NCBI RefSeq assembly: GCF_004135205.1
Contig: NZ_CP035490.1
Coordinates: 1,488,001-1,552,000, forward strand
Direction of reading: 5' to 3'
DNA length: 64,000 nucleotides
DNA from: Hahella sp. KA22
GTDB taxonomy: Bacteria; Pseudomonadota; Gammaproteobacteria; Pseudomonadales; Oleiphilaceae
Shown here: positions 55,645-64,000 of the stretch, piece after piece
Layout of the letters: each line of letters starts with the position of its first letter
Numbering within the stretch: the stretch's first letter is position 1
Made by a program: the position numbers and the translations under genes
Notes under the pieces: generated by a model
What the model was told of the DNA's origin: nothing
Database searches by the model: none
The model's input: the letters and a program-made list of their open reading frames with translations, nothing else

Positions 55645-57462
55645 GTGATCGAGAAATTAAGAAATATTGCTATTATTGCCCACGTTGACCACGGTAAAAC
55701 CACACTGGTCGACAAACTCCTTCAGCAGTCGGGCACCTTAGGCCGCAAGGACATGGACGCTGAACGCGTTATGGACTCCAATGATCAGGAACGTGAACGC
55801 GGCATTACTATATTGGCGAAAAATACCGCCATCAAGTGGAATGATTACCGAATTAATATCGTAGACACACCTGGACACGCTGACTTCGGCGGCGAAGTTG
55901 AACGTGTTTTGTCTATGGTTGACTCTGTCCTCTTGCTCGTCGATGCAGTTGATGGCCCGATGCCACAAACTCGTTTCGTTACTCAAAAAGCCTTTGCTCG
56001 TGGGCTGAAGCCTATTGTTGTCGTCAATAAAGTGGATCGCCCTGGCGCTCGCCCTGATTGGGTCGTCGGTGAAGTGATGGATCTTTTTGACCGCCTGGGC
56101 GCGACAGAAGAGCAGCTGGATTTCCCTGTTATTTACGCTTCTGCGTTGAATGGCATCGCAGGGCTTGAGCCAGATGCGTTGCAACAAGACATGACGCCTC
56201 TGTTTGAAATGGTAGTTGATAAGGTGCCTGCGCCGTCTGTCGATGTTAATGGTCCCTTCCAAATGCAGATCAGCGCCCTCGATTACAACAGCTACGTTGG
56301 CGTAATCGGAATCGGACGCGTTTCGCGCGGTAAAGTAAAAACCAATACGCCCGTTGTCGTGGTTGATCGTGATGGCGGCAAACGTAATGGTCGTGTATTG
56401 ACAGTAATGGGCTATCACGGCCTGCAGCGTGTGGATGTGCCTGAAGCGGAAGCTGGGGACATTATCTGTATTACAGGTCTGGATGAGCTGAATATCTCCG
56501 ATACGTTATGTAGCCCTGAGCGCCCAGAAGCGCTGCCAGCGTTGATCGTGGACGAGCCGACAGTCAGCATGACATTTCAGGTTAACGACTCTCCATTCGC
56601 TGGTAAAGAAGGCAAGTACGTCACCAGTAGAAATATCAAAGAGCGTCTGGAGAAAGAGTTGCTGTACAACGTAGCGTTGCGTGTAGAGCAAGGCGATACT
56701 CCTGACAAATTCATCGTATCCGGTCGCGGCGAGTTGCACTTGTCCGTATTGATCGAAACCATGCGTCGCGAAGGCTTTGAATTAGGCGTTTCCCGTCCAG
56801 AAGTTATCGTGAGAGAAATTGACGGGCAGAAAGTTGAGCCTTACGAGCAGGTTATCATCGATGTGGAAGATGAACACCAGGGATCGATCATGGAGGTAAT
56901 GGGCCTGCGCCGTGGTGAGCTGGTTAACATGATTCCAGATGGCAAAGGACGCACGCGTCTAGAATTTGTTGTGCCTTCTCGCGGCTTGATCGGCTTCCGT
57001 TCTCAGTTCCTCACCATGACCTCAGGCACAGGCATCCTGACCCATATCTTCGATCATTATGGTCCTGTGAAAGAAGGCGTGAACGTTGAGCGTAACAATG
57101 GCGTTCTTATCTCCAACGTGGCGGGTAAAGTATTGGCGTACGCGCTATTCAACCTGCAGGATCGCGGTCGTCTGTTCGTAGACCCCAATATCGAAGTCTA
57201 CGAAGGCATGATTATCGGTTTACATAGCAGAGATAACGATTTGGTTGTTAATCCAACCAAAGCCAAGCAGCTGACCAATATTCGCGCAGCTGGTACGGAC
57301 GAAAATATTCTGCTGACTCCGCCAATTCGTTTCTCTCTGGAGCAGGCGTTAGAGTTTGTTGAAGACGATGAACTGGTTGAGGTGACGCCCAGCAATATCA
57401 GGATTCGCAAGAAGTTGCTGAAGGAGCATGAGCGTAAGCGCGCTGACCGTGCTAAGGACTAA
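55645..57462 (+). CDS. typA: Ribosome-associated GTPase TypA/BipA
   Basis: A 605-residue translational GTPase. GTPase motifs are [27 protein letters not shown] and [12 protein letters not shown]. Domains related to EF-G follow, with [13 protein letters not shown] and [15 protein letters not shown]. The GTG start at 55645 gives the family N-terminus [17 protein letters not shown]. It acts on ribosomes, chiefly under cold and stress. It is divergent from glnA across a shared regulatory region. Confidence 0.96.
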   Translation: MIEKLRNIAIIAHVDHGKTTLVDKLLQQSGTLGRKDMDAERVMDSNDQERERGITILAKNTAIKWNDYRINIVDTPGHADFGGEVERVLSMVDSVLLLVDAVDGPMPQTRFVTQKAFARGLKPIVVVNKVDRPGARPDWVVGEVMDLFDRLGATEEQLDFPVIYASALNGIAGLEPDALQQDMTPLFEMVVDKVPAPSVDVNGPFQMQISALDYNSYVGVIGIGRVSRGKVKTNTPVVVVDRDGGKRNGRVLTVMGYHGLQRVDVPEAEAGDIICITGLDELNISDTLCSPERPEALPALIVDEPTVSMTFQVNDSPFAGKEGKYVTSRNIKERLEKELLYNVALRVEQGDTPDKFIVSGRGELHLSVLIETMRREGFELGVSRPEVIVREIDGQKVEPYEQVIIDVEDEHQGSIMEVMGLRRGELVNMIPDGKGRTRLEFVVPSRGLIGFRSQFLTMTSGTGILTHIFDHYGPVKEGVNVERNNGVLISNVAGKVLAYALFNLQDRGRLFVDPNIEVYEGMIIGLHSRDNDLVVNPTKAKQLTNIRAAGTDENILLTPPIRFSLEQALEFVEDDELVEVTPSNIRIRKKLLKEHERKRADRAKD

Positions 57463-57561
57463 AATCCAAAAGTAGTTGGATAAAGTGATCTAGAAAGTTT
57501 TCGGCTTTTCCGCAGAGTGCTATAGTTCTTTCGAGTTAAAGGACAATGCTGGAAAAGCCGA

Positions 57562-58521
57562 ATGCTCACCTTATACCCAGAACTAAAGCCTCATAAAGAA
57601 CACTTCCTTCCTGTAGATAATCTTCACACAATTTATATTGAGGAGTCCGGCAATAAAGACGGGCTGCCAGTATTGTTTGTGCATGACGGGCCAGGATACG
57701 GCTCAGACCCATTCTGCCGACGCCTGCTGGACTCTGAGCGCTTCCGCATCATCATGATCGACCAGAGAGGCTGTGGTAAATCTACGCCATTGGCGGAGAC
57801 TGCTCATAACCGTCCAGATATTCTTATCCAGGATATTGAGCGGGTTAGACAGCACCTGGGCATCGATAAATGGATGTTGATTGGAATGGGGTGGGGTGGC
57901 TTCCTGTCGCAACAATATGCCGGCGCCCACCCCGAGGCTGTATTAGGAGTGGTGATTTCGGGGTTCTTTGTCGCTGATGAGGCGGGCATCTCATGGGTGC
58001 TAGTGGAAGGGGCGCCCAAAATGTTTCCTGATACTTGGCATGAAGTAATGAAGGATTGTCCGCGGGAAAACTTTGCGGAAGTGCTTAGCTATTTCTCAAA
58101 GTATCTGAATGGATCGAATGAGTTGCTTCAGATACAGGCCGCAAAACAGTGGGCCGCATGGGTGGCGAAAATCTCCACCCTGCATCCCTGTCAGGACTTG
58201 GTGGATAGACTGACTCACCCTCATCAGGCTATTGCCTTGGCGAAATTAGGCTGCAAGTTCTACCAGGAGCTGACCGATAGACCGGCAAGCTCAGACTCTC
58301 ACTTCAAAGACATCCCGGGCATCATTGTTCATGGCCGCTATGACGCCATCTCTCCATTGGCGAGAGCGTTTGATTTGCACCAAAACTGGGCGGGAAGCGA
58401 CTTGTATATCATTCGAGACGCTGGCCATTCAGTGAGAGATCCTGCAATGGTTGATGCGTTGATCAAATCTATCGGCGCTATGGCGGATAGAATTGGTGGC
58501 GTATCAAAACTTAATGGCTAG
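57562..58521 (+). CDS. Proline iminopeptidase-like alpha/beta hydrolase lacking the nucleophile Ser
   Basis: A 319-residue homologue of prolyl aminopeptidase over its whole length: YPELKPHKEHFLPVD at the start, IDQRGCGKSTP, HPEAVLGVVISGFF, VHGRYDAISP (catalytic Asp) and RDAGHSVRDP (catalytic His). The nucleophile elbow, normally GGSWG, reads GMGWG at about residues 108-112, so Ser is replaced by Gly 110. The oxyanion motif HGGPG reads HDGPG. The enzyme therefore probably cannot hydrolyse by the usual mechanism. It lies between typA and dtd; in Pseudomonas a functional pip gene precedes dtd. Confidence 0.85.
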   Translation: MLTLYPELKPHKEHFLPVDNLHTIYIEESGNKDGLPVLFVHDGPGYGSDPFCRRLLDSERFRIIMIDQRGCGKSTPLAETAHNRPDILIQDIERVRQHLGIDKWMLIGMGWGGFLSQQYAGAHPEAVLGVVISGFFVADEAGISWVLVEGAPKMFPDTWHEVMKDCPRENFAEVLSYFSKYLNGSNELLQIQAAKQWAAWVAKISTLHPCQDLVDRLTHPHQAIALAKLGCKFYQELTDRPASSDSHFKDIPGIIVHGRYDAISPLARAFDLHQNWAGSDLYIIRDAGHSVRDPAMVDALIKSIGAMADRIGGVSKLNG

Positions 58522-58614
58522 TCCTATTGACAGTTAAGTAATAGGCAGTTTTAATGCCGCAAATGTTTAAAAAGGCTGTAACAGTTCTTTAAGAATTAAG
58601 CGCGAGCGTAATAA

Positions 58615-59055
58615 ATGATCGGATTGATTCAACGCGTTGCGCATGCTTCCGTGAAAGTGGGCGGAGAGATAACTGGCTCAATCAGCGAAGGTATTCTCGT
58701 TTTGTTGGCGATTGAGCCAAATGATAGCGAGCGTTTGGCGGAAAGACTGTTAGATCGTATTGTAGGCTACCGAATTTTTGCTGATGAAAATGGCAAAATG
58801 AATCTAAGCCTTAAAGATATAGGCGGGGAATTATTGGTCGTATCGCAGTTCACGTTGGCGGCCGATACAAAAAAAGGAATGAGGCCAAGTTTTTCTTCAG
58901 CAGCTTCGCCTGAATTAGGCGAGAGGCTTTACGACTACTTTGTAGATAAGGCTTCAAAAGCAGTACGTAATGTTCAGACCGGGCGGTTTGGTGCGGACAT
59001 GGAGGTAACGCTGGCCAATGTTGGACCAACAACGTTTTCGTTGCGTGTAGAGTAA
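58615..59055 (+). CDS. dtd: D-aminoacyl-tRNA deacylase
   Basis: A 146-residue homodimeric enzyme that hydrolyses D-amino acids from tRNA. Landmarks are the start [35 protein letters not shown], and the C-terminal cis-Pro motif region [20 protein letters not shown]. Length is standard. It follows the iminopeptidase-like gene by 93 bases, and a long AT-rich noncoding region follows. Confidence 0.96.
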   Translation: MIGLIQRVAHASVKVGGEITGSISEGILVLLAIEPNDSERLAERLLDRIVGYRIFADENGKMNLSLKDIGGELLVVSQFTLAADTKKGMRPSFSSAASPELGERLYDYFVDKASKAVRNVQTGRFGADMEVTLANVGPTTFSLRVE

Positions 59056-59355
59056 AGCAGTATTGAAATTTAAAGGGTTTATGCTTGAGGGCCCGCTCTG
59101 CAAAACCGAGAGACTGTGGGTTTGTTGAGTTTCGGAAATCCACTATGGGATGCATGGCCCAATAATATATTTCCTTTGTTATAGTACTGGTGCGCTTTTA
59201 TGTACGTATTTTTAGGTAAAGAAAGTTGCATGAATATTGGGCGATTAAAGAACGTGTAATTCTGTCTATTTAACTGCCTGATTATAAAAAGTTTTTATTT
59301 TTTTAGGGGAAGCTCCCCCTGCCTTTGTAAGGCTTGAAAGTAGAATTTTTGTTAC

Positions 59356-59385
59356 AAAAAAAAATGCCATATAGGCACTTTTTGG
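59356..59385. terminator. Terminator-like hairpin
   Basis: TGCC-ATATA-GGCA (59365-59377) is flanked by an A-run and a T-run. It could end transcription from dtd in one direction. Confidence 0.4.
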
Positions 59386-59514
59386 TTGCAAAAACGACAA
59401 CGTTGTATTACATATGATTATTAATTTTCTTGTTTAGGAAAGTTATATAACCCGTTGTTTGTAAGGATTTTTTGCCTCTCTGCAAAAAGAACTGTCAAGG
59501 CTTTGATGGTAAGT

Positions 59515-59610
59515 TGTTGATAGAGTGGGAATTTAAGCCTTTTTGGCTGACCTTCAGTGAAGAAATGTGGACCTCTGTGAAGAGGCCTGATTTGCGAAAG
59601 TCTATCAACA
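59515..59610 (+). ncRNA. Candidate structured RNA or leader
   Basis: TGTTGATAGA (59515) is perfectly complementary to TCTATCAACA (59601). Between the arms are three small hairpins: AGCC/GGCT, CTTC/GAAG and CCTC/GAGG. Together they suggest a multibranched RNA. It may be a separate small RNA or part of a long upstream region of the porin gene. No family is recognised and the structure is only predicted by eye. Confidence 0.35.
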
Positions 59611-59668
59611 TTTAAAAACTGATGGGGTACGGCGAAAAAGGAGGCTTTGATATAGACAAAACATCGGA

Positions 59669-59696
59669 TTGAAAAATGTCATTAAGTTGACATAAT
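59669..59696 (+). promoter_or_regulatory. Probable promoter of the porin gene
   Basis: TTGAAA, a 16-base spacer and CATAAT lie about 110 bases before the start. An inverted repeat TGTCA-N6-TGACA (59677-59692) overlaps it and could be an operator. Confidence 0.4.
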
Positions 59697-59803
59697 CACG
59701 AACTATAAATTGGCGAAAATTTTTTTGCCTATATAAAGAAAAATGTGGCTTTTAACCATCAATCTTCGAAAGAAGTTGATTTAACACACAAAAGGAAGAC
59801 GAA

Positions 59804-60805
59804 ATGAAAAAGACTTTGATCGCTTCAGCTGTTGCCGCTGCAACGATTTCTTCTACAGCTTTCGCTGCTGATTCCATGGCGAACATGCCTACCTTTTACG
59901 GTAACATTCAGCTGGCGTACGTCCACACTTCTGCAGAAACTGGTAGCACTGAAACCACTACCAACGAGTTTATTGATAATGGCTCTACTCTAGGTGTTAA
60001 GCATGAGCACGAAATTGCTCCTGGTCTGACTGGCTTTTTGAAAGCTGAGTGGGATTTTGATGCAGATGATAAGAGCGCTGGTGGTGGAAATGGCTTTGAC
60101 CTTGATGAAGCCTACATCGGTGTAAAAGGCGACTTCGGTTCAGCTCAAATCGGTTCTGATGACACAGTGTACGAGTGGTGGGATGTAATCGACATCTCTG
60201 AAGCTGTTGGCATTTCCGGTGAAATGGCTTCTTACAACCACACCACTGGTGCTTTTGGCGGTGTTGCTGAAGGCGACAACTTCCAGTATGTGTCACCAGT
60301 AATCGCTGGTGGTCTGACTGTTGGTGTTACTATCCCTGTTGTAAATAGCGACAAATCTCACGCAGCTGCACTGGCCGCCAAATTTAAGACCGACATGTTT
60401 GAGGCTATCTTTGGCTATGCAATGGGCCGCGAGGAAGATGGTGTCGACACTGGCGATAGCATTGGCTTAGGTGGCCGTGTGTTCTTGGGTGATCTGACCT
60501 TGGGTCTTCAGTACGAAACTCGCTCAGCTGACTCAGTTGGCGGCGCAGATGTGAAGGCTAGTGAAGCTGACGGTTATGGTTTGATCGCTATCTATGCAAT
60601 GGGAGCTTCTCAGTTTGCTGCGGGCTATCAAGCATATGAGAATGATGCTGACGCTGAAGCAGATAAGTTCTATCTGCAGGCGCTGCATAACATCTCTGAT
60701 AACATGTATGCATACGTTGAGTACACTAACGGTTCTGTTGAGACTAAAGGCTCTGCAGACACTGACACTGAAGAGTTCGCAATCGGCGCAACTTACACTT
60801 TCTAA
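59804..60805 (+). CDS. Outer-membrane porin of the Gram-negative porin family
   Basis: A 333-residue beta-barrel. The signal peptide is MKKTLIASAVAAATISSTAFA, cleaved before ADSMANMPTFYG. The mature part is acidic (many Asp/Glu/Gly) and alternates strands, with STLGVKHEHEIAPGLTGFLKAEWDF, GSAQIGSDDTVYEW and a C-terminal EEFAIGATYTF ending in Phe, as outer-membrane proteins do. AAAGGAAGACGAA precedes the ATG. It is monocistronic with its own promoter and terminator and a long regulatory region. Substrate is not predictable. Confidence 0.9.
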   Translation: MKKTLIASAVAAATISSTAFAADSMANMPTFYGNIQLAYVHTSAETGSTETTTNEFIDNGSTLGVKHEHEIAPGLTGFLKAEWDFDADDKSAGGGNGFDLDEAYIGVKGDFGSAQIGSDDTVYEWWDVIDISEAVGISGEMASYNHTTGAFGGVAEGDNFQYVSPVIAGGLTVGVTIPVVNSDKSHAAALAAKFKTDMFEAIFGYAMGREEDGVDTGDSIGLGGRVFLGDLTLGLQYETRSADSVGGADVKASEADGYGLIAIYAMGASQFAAGYQAYENDADAEADKFYLQALHNISDNMYAYVEYTNGSVETKGSADTDTEEFAIGATYTF

Positions 60806-60836
60806 TTCTAGCGTTTAGCTGATTAGAAAATATAAG

Positions 60837-60858
60837 AACCGGCTTCGGCCGGTTTTTT
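60837..60858 (+). terminator. Intrinsic terminator of the porin gene
   Basis: AACCGGC-TTCG-GCCGGTT forms a 7-bp stem with a stable TTCG tetraloop, followed by a T-run, 31 bases after the stop. Confidence 0.9.
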
Positions 60859-60915
60859 TGTGTCTTATTTTTATGCAGATATTAAAAATATTTTGTTTTT
60901 ACTGAGCTTCAGGTT

Positions 60916-61845
60916 ATGAAAGAAATTGAGTTAAAACTTATGTTCCCCTCAAGCAAGCATCATGCTGTGCTATCTACCCTGAAGAATACATTTGGCTCGC
61001 CAGAATATAAGGCTGTTTTGCGTAATATTTACTTTGATACGCCAGATTTGCGGCTTAAAGCATTGAGAACTGGGCTTCGAATACGTAATGCGGGTTCTAG
61101 GTGGGAGCAAACGCTGAAGGCAAAAGGAGGAAGTGTTGCGGGCCTTCACTCAAGAAATGAGTGGAACTGGCCTATAAATTCAGAAAGTTTAGACTTAGAA
61201 AAGTTACAAGATATTGATGCTTTAAGCGGGGTCAATCTTGCGTCGCTAATCCCAATATTTACAACAACATTTGAACGCTTGACATGGAATATTGCTCGCG
61301 AAGGGGCTGAAGTGGAGTTGGTGCTTGATGTTGGTAAAGTGACGTCAGGTGTTGAGTATACCCCTCTTGCAGAGATTGAGATTGAATATAAAAATGGAGA
61401 GTTTGGGCTTCTGTTTGATGTTGCTGAGGAGATTGTTGAAATGGCTCCATGTTGGGTTAGCGACGATACAAAGGCTTCCAAGGGGTATGGGCTTCTAAGT
61501 CTCTCTAATAATGATCCTTATGCTCAACTGGAGCATGACGATGTGCTTATGGCTGAGTTAATTAGAAAGCTTGCTAAGTTAAAGGGCAACTCAAGCTCGA
61601 AGTTAACTGGCTGGGAAGAATATGTCGGAGCAATCACCGCTATATCTGTTGCAGCTTCTAACATGTTTGAAGGTATCGATTTTCAGAGGTTGGGTGAATT
61701 GGTTAATGGAGAAACGTTGGCTGTTGTAAACTGGTATAAGCACTCTAAAAATTCGGATTTCAATGAGTTTTTAGAAACTTCCACTGCCGCAGGTAAGATT
61801 GGAGTGCTAGTAACCAGGGCGCTAGCAAATAAATCTACCGGGTAG
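60916..61845 (+). CDS. CYTH-domain inorganic triphosphatase, YgiF-like
   Basis: A 309-residue protein. The CYTH domain (about 1-205) starts with EIELKLMF, the ExExK metal/phosphate motif, then LRNIYFDTPDLRLKA, LRIRNAG, QTLKAKGG and EIEIEYKNG. In E. coli ygiF (inorganic triphosphatase) precedes glnE, and this gene likewise precedes glnE by about 120 bases. E. coli YgiF has about 433 residues with a C-terminal CHAD domain; here only about 100 helical residues follow the CYTH part, so CHAD is truncated or replaced. Codon and base use are AT-richer than in most of the window. Confidence 0.88.
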   Translation: MKEIELKLMFPSSKHHAVLSTLKNTFGSPEYKAVLRNIYFDTPDLRLKALRTGLRIRNAGSRWEQTLKAKGGSVAGLHSRNEWNWPINSESLDLEKLQDIDALSGVNLASLIPIFTTTFERLTWNIAREGAEVELVLDVGKVTSGVEYTPLAEIEIEYKNGEFGLLFDVAEEIVEMAPCWVSDDTKASKGYGLLSLSNNDPYAQLEHDDVLMAELIRKLAKLKGNSSSKLTGWEEYVGAITAISVAASNMFEGIDFQRLGELVNGETLAVVNWYKHSKNSDFNEFLETSTAAGKIGVLVTRALANKSTG

Positions 61846-61964
61846 TTACCCCCCAAATTTTCTGTGCTTGCATGTTCTGTTTTCCTGCCTCTTAAATCAT
61901 CTAAATAGTTGTTGGTGCGTGCTATCCTGTCACAATGCGTGATAGTTAAAAGGAGCACAGACTA

Positions 61965-64000
61965 ATGGCTGCGCCAAGCGAGCTAAATTTATATCCATCG
62001 GCAATTCATCCAACGATTCAGAAGTACTGGGAAGAGCTTGCTGATTTGCCTGCCGAGGCATTCGGCGCGTTTTCTCCTTTCTATCCCGATATTCTTCGTG
62101 CTTTTGCTGTTAGTGACTTCCTTGCGCTAATCATTCTTAGAGAGCCTGAGCTGGTTCTCAGTTTCTTGCAGTCTTCGCAATATCAAGAAGATTATCAACT
62201 TGTAGATTTCCAGACGTTATTGATCGAAGAGTTGACAGAGGCTCACAAGGAAGATGACTTGCTTCGAATATTAAGGCAGTTTCGTCGACGAATGATGTTT
62301 CGAATTATATGGCGAGACTTGGTGTGCTTAGTGGACTATCAAATCACGGCCAGAGAGGTTTCATGGCTTGCAGAAACTTGTATTGATGAGGCTTTGAGCT
62401 GGCTTTATCGTGATTTAAGTCAGCAGTTTGGTGAGCCTCGTTCAGTGGCTGGCGATAAGCAGCAACTGGTTGTTCTCGCCATGGGCAAACTAGGAGCGAA
62501 CGAGCTCAATGTATCATCGGATATTGATTTGATATTTACTTTTCCAGAGAGAGGTGAGACGCAAGGTGGGCCCCGCTCCCTGGATAATCAGGCGTTTTTT
62601 ACTCGATTAGGGCAGAGGTTAATACAGGCGTTAGATAAAACGACGGCCGATGGCTTTGTGTTTAGGGTTGATATGAGGTTGAGGCCATATGGGCAGAGCG
62701 GCGCCCTGGCCCTCAGCTTTGCGGCTATGGAAGCCTATTATCAGGAACAAGGCCGGGATTGGGAACGCTATGCGATGATCAAAGCTCGGGCTGTTGCAGG
62801 CGATATTGAAGCTGGAGAAGAGCTGCTAACCTCGCTTAAGCCTTTCGTTTATCGCAAATATATCGACTTTGGCGCAGTGCAAGCCCTGAGAGCGATGAAG
62901 GAAATGATTGAAAGGGAAGTCCAGCGTAAAGGTCAGGATGGAAATATCAAGGTAGGTCGAGGGGGGATCAGGGAGATTGAGTTTATCGTTCAAGTGTTTC
63001 AGCTGATGCGTGGTGGCAGAGATGTCAGGCTACAGCGGCGGAATTTGTTGTCGACACTTGGGCGCCTTGAAGATGAAGGGCTTTTGCCTGTCGTCGCAGC
63101 GACTGAATTGCGGGAAGCCTATATTTTTCTACGTAACTTAGAGCATGCCATTCAAGGGCTTGAAGATAAGCAGACCCAGGAGATACCCAAGGACGAAGAG
63201 GGTAGGGAGCGGGTCGCTGTGGCAATGGGGTTCCCGGGTTGGGGGGAGTGTCGGGCTCAATTGGATAAACTCAGAGACTGCGTATCGGAGCATTTCGCCG
63301 ACATTATTGCTGAGCGCAAGGAGGCTCCTTTAGCGCGTCCAGATATGGTCGAGTGGCGAGCTCTTTGGGCTGGCCGATTAACCCAGGATGAGGCCCAGGA
63401 TTTATTGTCGCAATCAGGATGTGAGCAGGCGGTGGAAATCTATGAGTCCGTGCAACAGCTCCGTCAGAGCAGCCGAGTGCAACATATGCAGTTGCAGGGA
63501 AAAGAGCGCTTAGACGAGTTTATGCCCAATCTGCTTCAGTCTTTGGCGCAAAGCAGAGCTTCGCACGAAACGAGCAGAAGACTGTTGGCGTTAGTTGAAG
63601 CCGTTCTGCGGCGGAGCGCTTATTTGGCGTTACTGAATGAAAACCCAAATGCGCTGACCGAACTTATTCGGCTGTTTGCAGAAAGCGCCTGGATCGCGAC
63701 ACAAATTGCAACTACGCCCTTGTTGTTGGATGAGTTATTGCACTCTGGCAGCCTTTACACTCCGCCTGATACTTCCGTATTACGTGATGAGCTCCGTCAG
63801 CAAATGCTGCGCATTCCCAATGATGACCTGGAAGAGCAAATGGAAGCGCTGAGGTACTTCAAAAAGGCTCACGTATTGCGAGTGGCTGCCTCAGATCTGC
63901 GTGAAACTCTGCCCCTGATGAAGGTGAGTGATTACCTGACTTTTATCGCCGAAACTATTGTTGAACAGGTGCTGGATGAGGCTTGGGAAACGATGGTGAA
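61965..64000 (+). CDS. glnE: Glutamine synthetase adenylyltransferase/deadenylase GlnE (3' partial)
   Basis: The frame runs open from ATG 61965 (AAGGAG upstream) to the window end, covering about 678 residues; E. coli GlnE has about 946. The N-terminal nucleotidyltransferase (adenylyl-removing) domain has VLAMGKLGANELN and SSDIDLIFTF. Then VFRVDMRLRPYG, YEAYYQEQGRDWERYAMIKAR-type residues (seen as EQGRDWERYAMIKAR), and RKYIDFGAVQALRAMK with IKVGRGGIREIEFIVQ follow. These are classic GlnE motifs. The enzyme adenylylates and deadenylylates GlnA Tyr 397 in response to PII and glutamine. The C-terminal adenylylating domain lies beyond the window. Confidence 0.96.
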   Translation, partial: MAAPSELNLYPSAIHPTIQKYWEELADLPAEAFGAFSPFYPDILRAFAVSDFLALIILREPELVLSFLQSSQYQEDYQLVDFQTLLIEELTEAHKEDDLLRILRQFRRRMMFRIIWRDLVCLVDYQITAREVSWLAETCIDEALSWLYRDLSQQFGEPRSVAGDKQQLVVLAMGKLGANELNVSSDIDLIFTFPERGETQGGPRSLDNQAFFTRLGQRLIQALDKTTADGFVFRVDMRLRPYGQSGALALSFAAMEAYYQEQGRDWERYAMIKARAVAGDIEAGEELLTSLKPFVYRKYIDFGAVQALRAMKEMIEREVQRKGQDGNIKVGRGGIREIEFIVQVFQLMRGGRDVRLQRRNLLSTLGRLEDEGLLPVVAATELREAYIFLRNLEHAIQGLEDKQTQEIPKDEEGRERVAVAMGFPGWGECRAQLDKLRDCVSEHFADIIAERKEAPLARPDMVEWRALWAGRLTQDEAQDLLSQSGCEQAVEIYESVQQLRQSSRVQHMQLQGKERLDEFMPNLLQSLAQSRASHETSRRLLALVEAVLRRSAYLALLNENPNALTELIRLFAESAWIATQIATTPLLLDELLHSGSLYTPPDTSVLRDELRQQMLRIPNDDLEEQMEALRYFKKAHVLRVAASDLRETLPLMKVSDYLTFIAETIVEQVLDEAWETMV

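Larger units (their letters stand above)
59056..59803. other. 750-base AT-rich noncoding region upstream of the porin
   Basis: No open frame of credible length. It holds a terminator-like hairpin, a set of nested inverted repeats and a promoter, listed separately. Most of it is noticeably AT-richer than the rest of the window, with repeated A and T runs. Confidence 0.6.

Noticed and set aside
57464-57481. Hairpin ATCCAA/TTGGAT after typA as a terminator
   Set aside because: The stem is short and AT-rich at its ends, with no T-run after it.
59687-59709. TTGACA and TATAAA as the porin promoter
   Set aside because: Only 11 bases separate them; the TTGAAA/CATAAT pair with a 16-base spacer fits better.

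Overview
The window looks like core chromosome of a marine-type gammaproteobacterium related to Pseudomonas and the Oceanospirillales. From memory the gene content and moderate GC fit a Hahella-like organism best; I could not check this. Several blocks keep gene orders I remember from Pseudomonas: hemB-ppk1; yihA / cytochrome c4 / dsbA / endonuclease-like protein; rpmB-rpmG / radC / coaBC-dut-algC-argB; and glnE behind a CYTH triphosphatase gene. I see no tRNA or rRNA gene, no CRISPR array, no insertion sequence and no phage gene.

Layout. 1-8.4 kb: an unusual cassette of an OB-fold membrane protein (cut by the window edge), a long flotillin-like protein, a 1750-residue AAA ATPase and a zinc-ribbon protein. 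8.4-10 kb: poorly recognised small genes. 10-14.2 kb, minus strand: aspartate decarboxylase PanP, a DUF503 protein, a membrane-anchored DsbA-like protein and a TetR regulator. 14.3-18.3 kb: the first of two very large PilZ-DUF1631-GGDEF-EAL proteins. 18.5-22 kb: a SutA-like RNA polymerase regulator, a DUF3592 protein and a VTT-flavin reductase fusion. 22.3-26.6 kb: hemB, ppk1 and an AI-2E family transporter. 26.6-31.4 kb: a coiled-coil protein, ferredoxin, coaD, an aldehyde dehydrogenase divergent from its probable TetR regulator, and yihA. 31.6-35.3 kb: cytochrome c4, dsbA, an endonuclease-like protein, ribosomal proteins L28 and L33, radC. 35.5-45.1 kb: coaBC-dut-algC-argB, an unknown protein, argE, argA. 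45.1-50.3 kb: a lipoprotein aminopeptidase and the second PilZ-DUF1631-GGDEF-EAL protein. 50.4-55.6 kb: ntrC, ntrB, a DUF4124 protein and glnA, with well-placed sigma-54 promoters and NtrC-type sites. 55.6-64 kb: typA, a proline-iminopeptidase-like protein without its serine, dtd, a 750-base noncoding stretch, a porin, a CYTH triphosphatase and the first two thirds of glnE.

How the genes work together. Nitrogen control is the strongest theme: glutamine synthetase, its adenylylating enzyme GlnE and the NtrB/NtrC two-component pair all lie within about 14 kb, and the DNA upstream of glnA and ntrB shows sigma-54 promoter elements with NtrC-type palindromes further upstream. Arginine biosynthesis (argB, argE, argA) is almost contiguous. 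The two large c-di-GMP proteins share one architecture but each has lost signature residues in the opposite domain.

Items most worth a second look: the flotillin / giant ATPase cassette, the reciprocal degeneration of the two c-di-GMP paralogues, the serine-less iminopeptidase homologue, the internal start inside algC, the hairpin elements at 14.35 and 28.3 kb, and the structured leader candidate upstream of the porin.
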